NCBI GenBank assembly: GCA_025800105.1
Contig: JAOXSG010000611.1
Span: 1 to 46,735, forward strand
Direction of reading: 5' to 3'
Source: Cohaesibacter sp.
GTDB lineage: Bacteria; Pseudomonadota; Alphaproteobacteria; Rhizobiales; Cohaesibacteraceae
DNA: 46,735 bases
Numbering within the stretch: the stretch's first letter is position 1; each line of letters opens with the position of its first letter. The notes below the pieces were generated by a model, which saw only the letters and a list, made by a program, of their open reading frames with translations, ran no database searches and was not told where the DNA came from. The position numbers were made by a program, and so were the translations under genes. Below, piece by piece: positions 1 to 8,724 of the stretch.

Positions 1-3
1 TTA

Positions 4-130
4 ACCGGCCTGGTGGTTATTGCGAGGAGACCAAACCCGATCCCATACCAAACGAGGACGTTAATGCCCGGGGAGCCGATGAAACGAAACCCTGAAGGCG
101 GGGGAACCGAGAGGACCTGCCAAGCCTGTT
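4..130 (+). rRNA. 5S rRNA-like sequence, probably degenerate
   Basis: The stretch aligns over its whole length with bacterial 5S rRNA. It opens with GGCCTGGTGG, has a loop of the form CCCATACCAAAC, continues with GAGCCGATG, and closes with CTGCCAAGCC, about 120 bases later. Several normally near-invariant positions differ: CCGAAC reads CCAAAC, the loop E strand GATGGTA is GATGAAA, GAGAGTAGG is not preserved, and the terminal helix has at least two mismatches. It could be a decayed 5S copy at the end of an rRNA operon cut by the window edge, or a very divergent functional copy. The call is by alignment from memory, not by a covariance model. Confidence 0.55.
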
Positions 131-171
131 AAAGACAAAAATCAAAACAAAAAGCCCCTGAGGAAATCCTA

Positions 172-189
172 AATTGTGTCGCGATTAAT
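172..189 (+). repeat. IS630 left terminal inverted repeat
   Basis: Left end of the insertion sequence, AATTGTGTCGCGATTAAT. It pairs with 1196-1213 at 16 of 18 positions and is preceded by the TA target dinucleotide at 170-171. Confidence 0.9.
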
Positions 190-209
190 TGACCTCGTAC
201 GCTGCCGCT

Positions 210-1088
210 TTAAAGTAGTTCATGCACTCCTTTTGCCGAATAGAGGTCACAAATATCCCCGATAGCGGTTGTGATTGCATCGAAGCTTCTGGCAGCGCGC
301 TTGCGAAGTAACACCTTGAGTCTGGAATGTGCCATTTCGATGGGATTGAGATCTGGTGAATAAGGCGGAAGAAACAACATCCATGCCCCTTTTGACCTGA
401 CGAGCTTGTCTGCTTGCTCACTCTTGTGGAAGGCGACATTGTCGAGGATGACAATGTCGCTGGCAGACAGGGTCGGCAGGAGCTGGGTTTCGATCCAGGT
501 TTCAAAGATACGCCTGTTCATCGGCGCATTGACGATCCAGGGAGCGACCATCCCATGTGTCCTCAAGCCAGCGATGAAGGTTTGGGACTTCCAATGCCCA
601 AAGGGAGCATTGGTGCGATAGCGTTGCCCACATGGTTCCCATCCGGACCGTTTGGTCAGCTTCGTGTTAATCGATGTCTCATCAATAAAGATCAATCGGG
701 ACAATGCCTTGTTGAAGAAGGGCAAACGCCGATTGATCCAGACATGCCGATCATGAGCAATGTTGGCCCGTAGCTGTTCAGTGGCTATCAGGCTTTTTTT
801 ATGGCTAAGTCCAAGCCTGTGAAGCAGGCGGCCGACGTTGGAACGATGCACATGAACCCCTTGCTCGGCTAATTCAATACAAAGCTCATCAAGGGTCAAC
901 TCACCATTCTCCGACATCCGTTTTCTGATCCAGTCATGATGTCCACCCAATTTGCCTTTGCCTGATCGGCCTTGTTTGCGAGGTTGCACAGAACCCGTCT
1001 CTTTCTTCAGGAGCATCAGGTTATTGACAAAGCGTGGTAAAACAAGGAAATGGGCGGCTGCCGACCGATGAGAATGATCTGCCTCCAC
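210..1088 (-). CDS. IS630 family transposase
   Basis: DDE transposase that cuts and pastes the element into TA sites. The catalytic triad is visible: the first Asp in FIDETS, the second in ILDNVAFHKS, and Glu in PYSPDLNPIE. The N-terminal part is a helix-turn-helix ending in the linker KETGSVQPRKQGR. The given start is a GTG. The reading frame continues upstream for 16 codons that encode the usual family N-terminus (GKSLPIALRERVVSFV), but the codon where the family normally has ATG is ATA (1134-1136), with a stop a few codons further upstream. The copy therefore either starts on a non-standard codon, starts late and lacks part of the first helix-turn-helix, or has lost its start. The rest of the frame is intact. 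Confidence 0.88.
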   Translation of the reverse strand: MEADHSHRSAAAHFLVLPRFVNNLMLLKKETGSVQPRKQGRSGKGKLGGHHDWIRKRMSENGELTLDELCIELAEQGVHVHRSNVGRLLHRLGLSHKKSLIATEQLRANIAHDRHVWINRRLPFFNKALSRLIFIDETSINTKLTKRSGWEPCGQRYRTNAPFGHWKSQTFIAGLRTHGMVAPWIVNAPMNRRIFETWIETQLLPTLSASDIVILDNVAFHKSEQADKLVRSKGAWMLFLPPYSPDLNPIEMAHSRLKVLLRKRAARSFDAITTAIGDICDLYSAKGVHELL

Positions 1089-1195
1089 AAATGAAACAAC
1101 GCGCTCGCGTAATGCAATAGGAAGTGATTTGCCTATGAGGATCCCCTTTTCTCAAAGGGAAGCACAATTATGCAAAAATGGGAATCCTGAATCAC

Positions 1196-1213
1196 ATTAA
1201 TCGCGACACGCTT
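1196..1213 (-). repeat. IS630 right terminal inverted repeat
   Basis: Right end of the insertion sequence, followed by TA at 1214-1215. The complement reads AAGCGTGTCGCGATTAAT, differing from the left end at two positions. Confidence 0.9.
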
Positions 1214-1403
1214 TAAATACTTGAATGGTAGGTCATTTTTGGTGTTCGAAAACTCTCTTCCGTGTATCCATGAAATTTGTTTGGTGTAGGGCAGCTATGT
1301 CCAAAACTTGCCAAATATTTGATAAGTAAAGATGTTATGATTATTTCAATATGTTGAAATTTTAGGTTTTTGAATCTTCTAGGTTTTCTTGCAAAATTGA
1401 GAG

Positions 1404-1431
1404 AGACGGTGTGCGAGTTGTTTCACCGTCT
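1404..1431 (-). terminator. Stem-loop after the M20 amidohydrolase gene
   Basis: Perfect 8-base stem AGACGGTG / CACCGTCT with a 12-base loop, just beyond the minus-strand stop at 1444. The T-run on that strand is weak, so termination is likely but not certain. The 190 bases between here and the insertion sequence show only a short palindrome (ATTTCAA-TATG-TTGAAAT, 1343-1360) and no gene. Confidence 0.6.
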
Positions 1432-1443
1432 TTCTTTGTTATT

Positions 1444-2613
1444 TTAGTCCTTATCCAGAATTGTTTCGACCAGTTTGATCCAGTAAGTTGCTCCGATTGG
1501 CAAGAGGTCATCGTTGAAATCATAGTCTGGGTGATGCAGCGAGGCGCTATCGCCATTGCCTACAAAGATGAAAGCGCCGGGGCGTTCTTCGAGCATGAAG
1601 GAGAAATCTTCGGAGCCCATAGAGGCGACGGTATTTTCATTCACCCGATCTTTTCCAACAATATCGCGCGCAATTTGTGCAACTTTTTTGGTTTCTTCTT
1701 CGTGATTGACGGTGACAGGATAATCACGGTGATAGATCAATTTGGCTGTTGCGCCGTAAAGCTCTGCGGTGCGTTCGACCACTTCTTGCAGGCGTTGTTC
1801 AGCAAAATCGCGGGTTTGGGCGTCCAGTGTGCGCACGGTGCCCAGAATGGAGCCGGTTTGTGGCACCACATTGTCGGTAAAGCCTGCTTCGATTTTGCAA
1901 AGGGAAATGACAAGCGGCTTTTGTGGATCGACATTGCGCGAAGCAATAGATTGTACGGCTTGAACAATGGCTGACATGACCAAGATGGTGTCAATGCCCT
2001 GATGCGGTTTGGCTGCATGGCAGCCTTTGCCTTCGACCTCGATGCGAATGCGATCGGCAGAGGCCATCAAAGGGCCTGCCCGTAAGGCAAAATCACCGAC
2101 CGGCATACCGGGCCAGTTATGCATGCCATAGACTTCTGAAATGTCCCATCGGTCCAGCATCCCATCATCAATCATGGCTTTGGCCCCGCCGCCGCCTTCT
2201 TCTGCCGGTTGGAAAATCAGGGCGACGCGGCCATCAAAATTGCGGGTCTCGGTCAGATAGCGGGCGGCGCTTAGCAGCATTGATGTATGGCCATCATGAC
2301 CGCAGGCATGCATTTTGCCGTCCGTGGTGGAGCTGTAGCTTTTGCCCGATGTTTCATGCAAAGGCAGAGCATCCATATCGGCACGCAGGCCAATGGTCTT
2401 GCCTGATATGTTTGTTTTGCCCTCAATGATGGCAACAATGCCAGAGCGGCCAATGCCTGTTGTGATATCGCTGATGCCAAATTTGCGCAAATGTTCTTCT
2501 ACCTTGGCTGTGGTGCGGGGTAGATCATATTGCAATTCCGGGTGCTGGTGAAAATCCTGACGAATGGCGGCGATTTCGGCTTGATAGTCTGCAAGACGAT
2601 TGAGAATGGGCAT
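1444..2613 (-). CDS. M20 family metallo-amidohydrolase (hippurate/IAA-amino acid hydrolase type)
   Basis: Cytoplasmic di-metal amidohydrolase of 389 residues, the usual size for this family, which hydrolyses N-acyl amino acids such as hippurate. Metal-binding and catalytic motifs are present: RADMDALP, ACGHDGHT, PAEEGGGGAK, MHNWPG and the C-terminal MGSEDFSFM. The lid/dimerisation domain lies between about residues 180 and 290. No signal peptide is present. It is transcribed alone toward the stem-loop at 1404-1431. The family is certain; the true substrate (hippurate, acyl-cysteine, acetyl-diaminopimelate and similar) cannot be read from the sequence. Confidence 0.93.
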   Translation of the reverse strand: MPILNRLADYQAEIAAIRQDFHQHPELQYDLPRTTAKVEEHLRKFGISDITTGIGRSGIVAIIEGKTNISGKTIGLRADMDALPLHETSGKSYSSTTDGKMHACGHDGHTSMLLSAARYLTETRNFDGRVALIFQPAEEGGGGAKAMIDDGMLDRWDISEVYGMHNWPGMPVGDFALRAGPLMASADRIRIEVEGKGCHAAKPHQGIDTILVMSAIVQAVQSIASRNVDPQKPLVISLCKIEAGFTDNVVPQTGSILGTVRTLDAQTRDFAEQRLQEVVERTAELYGATAKLIYHRDYPVTVNHEEETKKVAQIARDIVGKDRVNENTVASMGSEDFSFMLEERPGAFIFVGNGDSASLHHPDYDFNDDLLPIGATYWIKLVETILDKD

Positions 2614-2771
2614 GAAAGAACCTTGTTTGGGCGGGGATATTGGGGTGGGATTGCATGATGATGATCATGCATTTGAAGAGGCAGATTAGCCCCTCTTTTT
2701 ATGCAGGGCAATGGGGATAGTGGATAGCCAACCAACAGCAAATCAGGTATTCAAATGCGATCACAGCAATC

Positions 2772-4055
2772 ATGGCACCTAACAATGAGATGGACAGAAT
2801 GGCTTTGAGACACACTTATGCAGCTTGCATATTGGATGGCAAGATCGGGGCTTTTTTCCGGCTTGGTTGCGCTCTTGCCATGGCTGCTATATTTGTTGTT
2901 GGATCTGTTGTGCCGGGGATTGCTGCAAAAAAGAAAAGCAAGCCGATACCTGAGGTGCCGCTTGAGCAGGTTCTCTCGCCCAATCCCATGCTTTTGCTGG
3001 ATGTGGATAGTGGTAAGGTGCTTTATCATCGTCAGGGCAATCAGCAATGGTATCCGGCATCCCTGACCAAATTGATGACCGCTTATGTGACCTTTCAGGC
3101 TTTGGCTGCGGGTGAGGTTCGTCCTGATTCCCTGATTGAAATTTCTCCTCATGCCCTGTCTTATCCGCCATCGAAAATGGGCTTTAAGGTTGGAACCAGA
3201 GTGACGATTGATAATGCCCTGAAAATGGTGATTGTCAAATCTGCCAATGACATTGCTGCGGCGTTGGCCGAGCGGATTGCTGGTAGTGAAGCGGCCTTTG
3301 CTAAGCGCATGAATAGCGAAGCAAGGCGCTTGGGGATGAGCGCGACGCATTTTGTCAATGCCAATGGTCTTCATTCGCCTATGCAGAAAAGTTCGGCTCG
3401 CGATATGGCTATTTTGGCGCGGGCTTTGTTGTTGGACTTTCCCCATTATCGCCCCTTGTTTCAGATCCCGGCCATTCGTCATGGCAAGCGGGTTTTGCGT
3501 TCTTACAACAAGCTGCTTGAGACCTATTCCGGCACCAATGGCATGAAAACGGGCTTTGTCTGTGCGTCTGGCTATAATCTGGTTGCAGCGGCCAATCGGG
3601 GCGGTCGGCAATTGGTGGCGGTTGTGTTGGGGGCGCCCAATGTGCAGTCGCGGGCTGAGAGTGCGGCGCATTTGCTGACGCGTGGTTTTAGCCAGCCCAA
3701 TATGGTGTCTGGACGGGGGCTTGCTATCTCGGACGGGGCTTTGTTTGGTCCAATGTCGGATGCGGTGAATATGCGGCCAGAGATTTGTACCAAGCGCTCC
3801 AATCCCAAATGGGCAAGCCGGGTGAAAGTGATTGGCTCGTCCTTGCAGCCACGCTTTAAAGTGATGGAGCCGGTGCGGGTTTATGCGGGCGTGAAAAAAA
3901 GCAATCAGCGTGTGATTTTGCCAGTGCAATTGGCTCATTTGCCAGCCCGTGCCCCTTTTGCAAGAGCAGGCAAAGACCGGGCGCCTTTGAGCCTGATCCC
4001 TGTGAAAAAAGCTACCGTATCGGGTTTGATTGCTTTGCCCAAACCCAAGCCCTGA
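2772..4055 (+). CDS. D-alanyl-D-alanine carboxypeptidase, peptidase S11 family
   Basis: Periplasmic penicillin-binding protein that trims the terminal D-Ala of peptidoglycan pentapeptides. The three active-site motifs are clear: SLTK (Ser97, Lys100), SAN (157-159) and KTG (259-261). A hydrophobic segment near residues 31-50 ending in GIAA serves as signal peptide. The C-terminal region after about residue 300 is basic and Pro-rich and carries no recognised domain. No strong ribosome site precedes the first ATG; an ATG at 2799 is an alternative that shortens the unusually long pre-signal stretch. It stands alone and converges on the tusA-like gene. Confidence 0.92.
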   Translation: MAPNNEMDRMALRHTYAACILDGKIGAFFRLGCALAMAAIFVVGSVVPGIAAKKKSKPIPEVPLEQVLSPNPMLLLDVDSGKVLYHRQGNQQWYPASLTKLMTAYVTFQALAAGEVRPDSLIEISPHALSYPPSKMGFKVGTRVTIDNALKMVIVKSANDIAAALAERIAGSEAAFAKRMNSEARRLGMSATHFVNANGLHSPMQKSSARDMAILARALLLDFPHYRPLFQIPAIRHGKRVLRSYNKLLETYSGTNGMKTGFVCASGYNLVAAANRGGRQLVAVVLGAPNVQSRAESAAHLLTRGFSQPNMVSGRGLAISDGALFGPMSDAVNMRPEICTKRSNPKWASRVKVIGSSLQPRFKVMEPVRVYAGVKKSNQRVILPVQLAHLPARAPFARAGKDRAPLSLIPVKKATVSGLIALPKPKP

Positions 4056-4058
4056 GGC

Positions 4059-4316
4059 TTATTGATCCCTCGCACCCTTTTGGCCCTTTTGAATGACATA
4101 GCGAAAATGCGTGTCATCCAGTTGCTCCATTTGTAGCAAGATATGGTGATGCTGGTTGCAATAATGGGGCAGGTCGATGCTTGACATGGGGTCTGTGCTG
4201 ATTACTTCCAAAATATCGCTTGCGTCCAGCTGACGTAATTTTTTGCCTGTTTGAAGGACAGGCAATGGACATTTGAGGCCCGTTAAATCCAGCTTATGGG
4301 TGATTTTGGGGGGCAT
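4059..4316 (-). CDS. TusA-like sulfur carrier protein
   Basis: Small 85-residue protein of the TusA/SirA fold. The signature is KCPLPVLQ with the single conserved Cys that carries sulfur as persulfide in tRNA thiolation or cofactor pathways. The start is set at 4316 because AAGGAGG lies four bases upstream of that ATG; a longer frame beginning 11 codons upstream has no ribosome site. The gene converges on the D,D-carboxypeptidase with three bases between stops. Family members outside enterobacteria often have unassigned roles, so tRNA thiolation is a possibility only. Confidence 0.88.
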   Translation of the reverse strand: MPPKITHKLDLTGLKCPLPVLQTGKKLRQLDASDILEVISTDPMSSIDLPHYCNQHHHILLQMEQLDDTHFRYVIQKGQKGARDQ

Positions 4317-4508
4317 CAGACCTCCTTTGGGGATTGCAATGTCAGGCACTTAACGTCATGCAGGATGCCAAGTCAATCTATCAAGGCATGTCTTCTTGTC
4401 GCGGAAAAAGGGGGAGGTTGTTTTCTGTTTTATATGCCCCTAAAGTCTTATGGTCTTATCCTTATCTTATTAAGGCTATGGGACATGCGTGATTAGGGGA
4501 GTGAGATT

Positions 4509-5045
4509 ATGACGCCTCAGGCTGTGCTGGATTTTTGGTTTGGGGCTGAGCCCCGGTTTTGGTTTGCCAAAGATGACGGATTTGATGCGCAGATTGATGC
4601 GCAATTTGGTGCTATTGTCCATCAGGCGCGGCAAGGGGAATTGATGGATTGGGAAGAGAAAGAGGGTGGTTTGCTGGCCTTGATCATTCTTTTGGACCAA
4701 TTTTCGCGCAATTTGTATCGCGGTTCTGGTGAGGCTTTTGCCAAAGATGCTTATGCGCTGACTTTGAGCAAACGCCTTGTGGCGTCCCATGAATGGAACA
4801 GTCTGGATGAACAGCAAAAGATTTTTGCCGTGATGCCGATGATGCATTCGGAAAATTTACAGGATCAGCGCGATTGTCTGGCGCATATGCAGATGATTGG
4901 CGCAGAAGGCTCGATCAAATATGCTCAGATTCATTTGGATATCATTGAGAAATTTGGGCGCTTTCCCCATCGCAACCAGCTTTTGGGTCGACAGACGAGT
5001 AAGGAAGAGCAGGCTTTTCTTGATGAAGGCGGCTTTTCTGGATAA
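4509..5045 (+). CDS. DUF924 family protein
   Basis: Protein of 178 residues, typical length for DUF924, an all-helical family with a TPR-like fold and no established biochemical role. Recognisable family features are the opening VLDFWFG, the central LIILLDQFSRNLYRG, and MPMMHSENLQDQ. AGGGGAG eight bases before the ATG supports the start. It is monocistronic and ends at the strong stem-loop 5082-5116. Confidence 0.9.
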   Translation: MTPQAVLDFWFGAEPRFWFAKDDGFDAQIDAQFGAIVHQARQGELMDWEEKEGGLLALIILLDQFSRNLYRGSGEAFAKDAYALTLSKRLVASHEWNSLDEQQKIFAVMPMMHSENLQDQRDCLAHMQMIGAEGSIKYAQIHLDIIEKFGRFPHRNQLLGRQTSKEEQAFLDEGGFSG

Positions 5046-5081
5046 GTGCTTGCCCTATTCATTGTAACAAGCCTAACCGCG

Positions 5082-5116
5082 AATCCCGCAAAAGCCTTTG
5101 TTTCTTTTGCGGGATT
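5082..5116. terminator. Bidirectional terminator between DUF924 and chemoreceptor genes
   Basis: Perfect 13-base stem AATCCCGCAAAAG / CTTTTGCGGGATT with a 9-base loop followed by TTTTTC on the plus strand. It sits between two convergent genes and has A/T flanks suiting both directions. Confidence 0.9.
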
Positions 5117-5143
5117 TTTCTTTGTTTTCTGGCAAGGCCGCTT

Positions 5144-7279
5144 TTAGGCAGCTGCGACCTTGTCTAGGAAATTGTTGATCGCGCCACGCAGCTGGTCTGT
5201 CTCGCTGGAGACATTTTGTGAGGAATTGAGCGCTGTATCAGCGGATTGGGATGTTTCCTCGACAGCATTGTTCACGCCCAGCATATTTTCGGTCACCGAT
5301 TGCGTGCCAATGGCAGCCTGCTGGACATTGTTGCTGATTTCAATGGTTGCAGATCCTTGCTGTTCGACAGCGGCAGCAATGGCGGAGGTAAAGGTCTGTA
5401 CCTCTTCCATCACCTGGGTGATGCCCTGAATATTTTCAGCCGCTTCTCCGGTGGAGCTTTGTATCCCGGAAATTTGCTGGGAGATTTCCTCTGTTGCCTT
5501 TGAGGTTTGGTTGGCAAGCTCTTTGACTTCAGAGGCCACAACGGCAAAGCCTTTGCCCATTTCGCCAGCTCGTGCCGCTTCGATGGTGGCGTTCAGGGCC
5601 AGAAGATTGGTTTGTTCGGCAATGTCCTGAATGAGAGAGATCACAGAGCCGATTTTCTGTGATGCATCGGTCAATTCCATCACCTTGGCATTGGTGACTT
5701 CTGTTGTCTGGGCAGCTTGGGCAACAATATTGTTGGTTTGGGCGATTTGTGAGCCGATTTGCTCAATGGAAGCGGATAATTCTTCTGCTGCTGCGGCCAC
5801 TGTATGCACATTGGTCGAGGCTTCCTCGGAGGATGCAGAAACATTGGTGGAGAGCGAAGAGGTTTTGCGTGCCTGATCAGAGAGGGAAGAGGCAACCTTG
5901 TTCATGGAGCTTGCATTGTCTGATAGATTGCCCAAACGGCTTGAGACTTCCTCTTTGAAGCTTGTGATCAAGTCGTCAATCTGGCTTTGGCGCTCCAATT
6001 GGGCTTTGGCGGCTTGTTCGCTCTCAGCTGCCAATTTGTTTTGTTGCTCAACATTGTTGCGGAAAGCCCCAATGGCACTGGCGATAGCACCCAGCTCGTC
6101 TTTGCGATCCAGCTCTTTGAAGGAAATATTGGTGTTGCCTTTGGCCAGTTCGCCCGCACGATCCACGAGCAAGCGGATCGGGTTAACGATGCTGCGCGAG
6201 AAGAGCAGAGAGGCGATCATGGCACCGAGCAAAATGAGGCTGGTGATCATGAAGGTCGCATTGCGCTGAGCGACAATGGGTGCACTTACTTCGTCAACCG
6301 CCTGGATTGCAACCACTTCATAGGGGATATCGTGGAAAGTAAAGCCATGGCTAAAAGCAATGAATGCGTCGTCTCTGTAGCCGTGCAACAGCCCGGTTTC
6401 ACCACCTTCCTGTATTTGAATTTCTGCAATTCTGGTTTGCAGAATGTCATTTTTGTTGCTGGTAAAGGTGGAATCGTTGCGCATCAAACGATCAGAGCCG
6501 ACCAGCAAGGTTTCGCCGGTTTGACCCAATTTTGCGTCGGCGGACATGATTTCATTGATCGCATCAATGGGCATCTGGAAGGCCAAGACGCCGATTTTCT
6601 TGCCTTCGCTCAAAATTGGTGCGGCAATGAAGCTTGCCGGGGCGTCATTGCTGGGGGCATAGGGATGAAAATCGATGAAGGAAATTTTATCGTTGGACGC
6701 ATTTATGGTTTGCTGGAAGATTTTTCCCAGATCTGTATCCCGCCATTTTCCTGTCACCAAATTGGTTGCATAGTCCGCTTCCTTGAAAACGGAATAGACC
6801 AGATTGCCGTCCATATCGATGAGGAAAATATCATAATAACCGCGCTCGGATAACAGGGTATTGAACCATGGATGATATTGGACATGGGCGATATCATAGC
6901 CGGTATATCCCCCCTGCATTAGCTTATGCTTGCTGCCTGTGGGATGTGGATTGTCGTGAATATAGGCCTTTTGTAAATCCTGTTCGGCGGTTGCTCCCAG
7001 TTGCTCCCAGTTTCTTGAAAAAGCCTGTATGGCGCGTCTGACATAAGGACTTTCAACGGTTACTTTCAAATCCTGATCAATGGATGTCAAATAGGCTTTG
7101 ATTGCTTCGCTTCGAATTGTGGCTGCGCCATCCATACGTTCTTTGGTCAAATGCGCGACCATGCTTTTGGTGGAGGTGTAACTGTAAAAGCCTAACGATA
7201 GGGCCATCGTCAGTGTGATCAGTGAAATTACTGCGGGTAATTTCACTGACAGACGAACATTTTTCATCGATGCGAACAT
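5144..7279 (-). CDS. Methyl-accepting chemotaxis protein with periplasmic Cache-type sensor
   Basis: Transmembrane chemoreceptor of 711 residues. Order: transmembrane segment (about 14-33), large periplasmic region (35-340) resembling a double Cache domain, second transmembrane segment (344-361), HAMP (362-415), then a long coiled-coil signalling domain (about 470-711). The hairpin tip carries the canonical [19 protein letters not shown], where CheA and CheW bind. AAGGA upstream of the ATG at 7279 supports this start. No che genes lie nearby, so it must signal to an array encoded elsewhere. The ligand is unknown; double Cache domains usually bind amino acids, amines or organic acids. Confidence 0.93.
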   Translation of the reverse strand: MFASMKNVRLSVKLPAVISLITLTMALSLGFYSYTSTKSMVAHLTKERMDGAATIRSEAIKAYLTSIDQDLKVTVESPYVRRAIQAFSRNWEQLGATAEQDLQKAYIHDNPHPTGSKHKLMQGGYTGYDIAHVQYHPWFNTLLSERGYYDIFLIDMDGNLVYSVFKEADYATNLVTGKWRDTDLGKIFQQTINASNDKISFIDFHPYAPSNDAPASFIAAPILSEGKKIGVLAFQMPIDAINEIMSADAKLGQTGETLLVGSDRLMRNDSTFTSNKNDILQTRIAEIQIQEGGETGLLHGYRDDAFIAFSHGFTFHDIPYEVVAIQAVDEVSAPIVAQRNATFMITSLILLGAMIASLLFSRSIVNPIRLLVDRAGELAKGNTNISFKELDRKDELGAIASAIGAFRNNVEQQNKLAAESEQAAKAQLERQSQIDDLITSFKEEVSSRLGNLSDNASSMNKVASSLSDQARKTSSLSTNVSASSEEASTNVHTVAAAAEELSASIEQIGSQIAQTNNIVAQAAQTTEVTNAKVMELTDASQKIGSVISLIQDIAEQTNLLALNATIEAARAGEMGKGFAVVASEVKELANQTSKATEEISQQISGIQSSTGEAAENIQGITQVMEEVQTFTSAIAAAVEQQGSATIEISNNVQQAAIGTQSVTENMLGVNNAVEETSQSADTALNSSQNVSSETDQLRGAINNFLDKVAAA

Positions 7280-7588
7280 TGTACTGTTCCTTAAGGGCTC
7301 TGCAATTTCTGCAAATTTTTGCGAAATTGTAACTATATTTTTCTTTCGATGAGGGTCGACATTATAAGTTAATATGAAATTACTAGGCGCAGTTTTTGGA
7401 TGAAAGTTGAATGGTTTGTATTCTTTTTGTGCACGAAAATCGCGATTTGCTTAATATTTCACCATTTGATTGGTAGGGGTCCTTTATGCACTTACACGTA
7501 TATTGGGCAAAAGTGAGGCTGTTTTATTTGTTTGCTGTTAAGGTCGTTGCTCTAATTTAGAGGCAAAAGAGCAACATAGAGTCTTTTC
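7280..7588. other. Divergent intergenic region
   Basis: This A/T-rich stretch of about 310 bases separates the divergent chemoreceptor and acetyltransferase genes and must hold both promoters. I see no gene in it. The only notable structure is the inverted repeat at 7546-7575. Confidence 0.6.
7546..7575. promoter_or_regulatory. Inverted repeat just upstream of the acetyltransferase gene
   Basis: Perfect 8-base arms GTTGCTCT / AGAGCAAC separated by 14 bases, ending 13 bases before the ATG at 7589. It could be an operator or a leader hairpin. The ATG itself lacks a clear ribosome site. Confidence 0.4.
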
Positions 7589-8710
7589 ATGTCTCCTTTT
7601 CAGTCTGGATATAGCCCGTTTTTGCATCCTGCTTTTGTGCAGTATGGCAAGGATTTGTCCATCCCTCATCGACGGCAGCAGGCTTTGCGCTATGAGACAG
7701 TGGATGCTGCTCAAATACAGGCACTGGCCATGGGTCTGGTGTTTCAGACAGTGCGGCCTTTGTTTTTGTTTGGTGGGCGCATGGCACAGGTCTGGGCGCA
7801 TGACTATGCGCCTTTGGGTGGGCTTTGTTCAGAGCTTGGCAAGCATGAGGCTCCTTGGTCTTATGAGGCTTTTGCTCTGTTGATGGATAAGATTGCCGCA
7901 TCGTCTGAGGCAGGTTTTTTGCATTGGCCTTTCTTTCCCGATCAAGCGCCTTTCTCACACTGGATCGAGCGTTGGGTGCTGGAGCGCGGGTTGGGTGCAG
8001 TGGCACGCTTGCGCTCTCATGAACGGGCTATATGTGTGATAGAGCGCGATGAGGCAGGGGCTTTGTTGCGGCCCGATGGGGGCGCACATGGCTTGTCGCT
8101 GCGCACCAAAAAGCGCAAAGATTATGCGCGGCAATTGCGGCGGCTGGAAGAGTTGGGCAATATTCAGTTTTGCCATGCGAGCGGTGGCAAAGGGGAAATT
8201 GCGACGTTTGATCAGTCCTTGGAGGCGTTTTTACGGCTTGAGGCCAAGGGCTGGAAGGGAGCGCGGGGGACAGCTTTGATTTGCAATGATCGCACAGCTG
8301 GCTTTGCCCGTGCCTGCTTGCCGCAAATGGCGGCTGATGGTCAGGCGCAGATTGATGATGTGAGACTGGATGGAGAGGTGATTGCCAGCCTGATTTCGCT
8401 GCGCGCCGGGCGTGGGCTTTTTACATGGAAAATTGCTTTTGATCCGGCCTATGCCAAATATTCCGCCGGGGTGCAGATTATGTTGCATGTGACGCGCAAA
8501 GCCTTGCAAGATCCGTCGCTGGATTTTCTGGATAGTCTGGCCAGTGCCGATCATTCGATGATCAATCCGCTTTGGGCAGGACGTCGACCTTTGTGTGATT
8601 TGCTGGTGCCATTGGCACCGTCTGCCCGTTTTACGTTGCCCTTGGCCAAAGGGTATATGGCAGGCCGTGATCGGATCCGCCAGCATATCAAGGCCTTGGT
8701 GCGGGGTTAG
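7589..8710 (+). CDS. GNAT family N-acyltransferase, CelD/BioF2-like
   Basis: Soluble 373-residue protein matching the CelD-like acyltransferase group, in which a C-terminal GNAT-type domain (about 165-320) follows an N-terminal half-domain. Family features include the basic segment KKRKDYARQLRRLEE, the FLRLEAKGWKG stretch, and the acceptor-site region around FDPAYAKYSAG. Relatives act in polysaccharide modification, but no exopolysaccharide genes lie here. The gene converges on the acyl-CoA synthetase gene with 14 bases between them, and no terminator is obvious. The acyl group and acceptor are unknown. Confidence 0.85.
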   Translation: MSPFQSGYSPFLHPAFVQYGKDLSIPHRRQQALRYETVDAAQIQALAMGLVFQTVRPLFLFGGRMAQVWAHDYAPLGGLCSELGKHEAPWSYEAFALLMDKIAASSEAGFLHWPFFPDQAPFSHWIERWVLERGLGAVARLRSHERAICVIERDEAGALLRPDGGAHGLSLRTKKRKDYARQLRRLEELGNIQFCHASGGKGEIATFDQSLEAFLRLEAKGWKGARGTALICNDRTAGFARACLPQMAADGQAQIDDVRLDGEVIASLISLRAGRGLFTWKIAFDPAYAKYSAGVQIMLHVTRKALQDPSLDFLDSLASADHSMINPLWAGRRPLCDLLVPLAPSARFTLPLAKGYMAGRDRIRQHIKALVRG

Positions 8711-8724
8711 GTTTTGCCTTGTGC

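Larger units (their letters stand above)
172..1213 (-). mobile_element. IS630-family insertion sequence, complete
   Basis: The element is 1042 bases long. Its two ends form an 18-base inverted repeat matching at 16 positions (AATTGTGTCGCGATTAAT on the left; the complement of the right end reads AAGCGTGTCGCGATTAAT). It is flanked on each side by TA (170-171 and 1214-1215), the target duplication expected for IS630/Tc1-mariner elements. It carries one transposase gene on the minus strand that nearly fills it. It inserted about 40 bases downstream of the 5S-like sequence. Confidence 0.93.

Noticed and set aside
1343-1360. Palindrome ATTTCAA-TATG-TTGAAAT as an operator
   Set aside because: It is A/T-rich, lies downstream of the only neighbouring gene, and has no gene start to control; chance or a weak terminator is enough.
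2751-3938. Long minus-strand frame opposite the D,D-carboxypeptidase gene
   Set aside because: Its translation is rich in His, Arg and Gln with no family features, and it exists because the plus-strand gene avoids certain codons. The opposite strand has all three S11 motifs.
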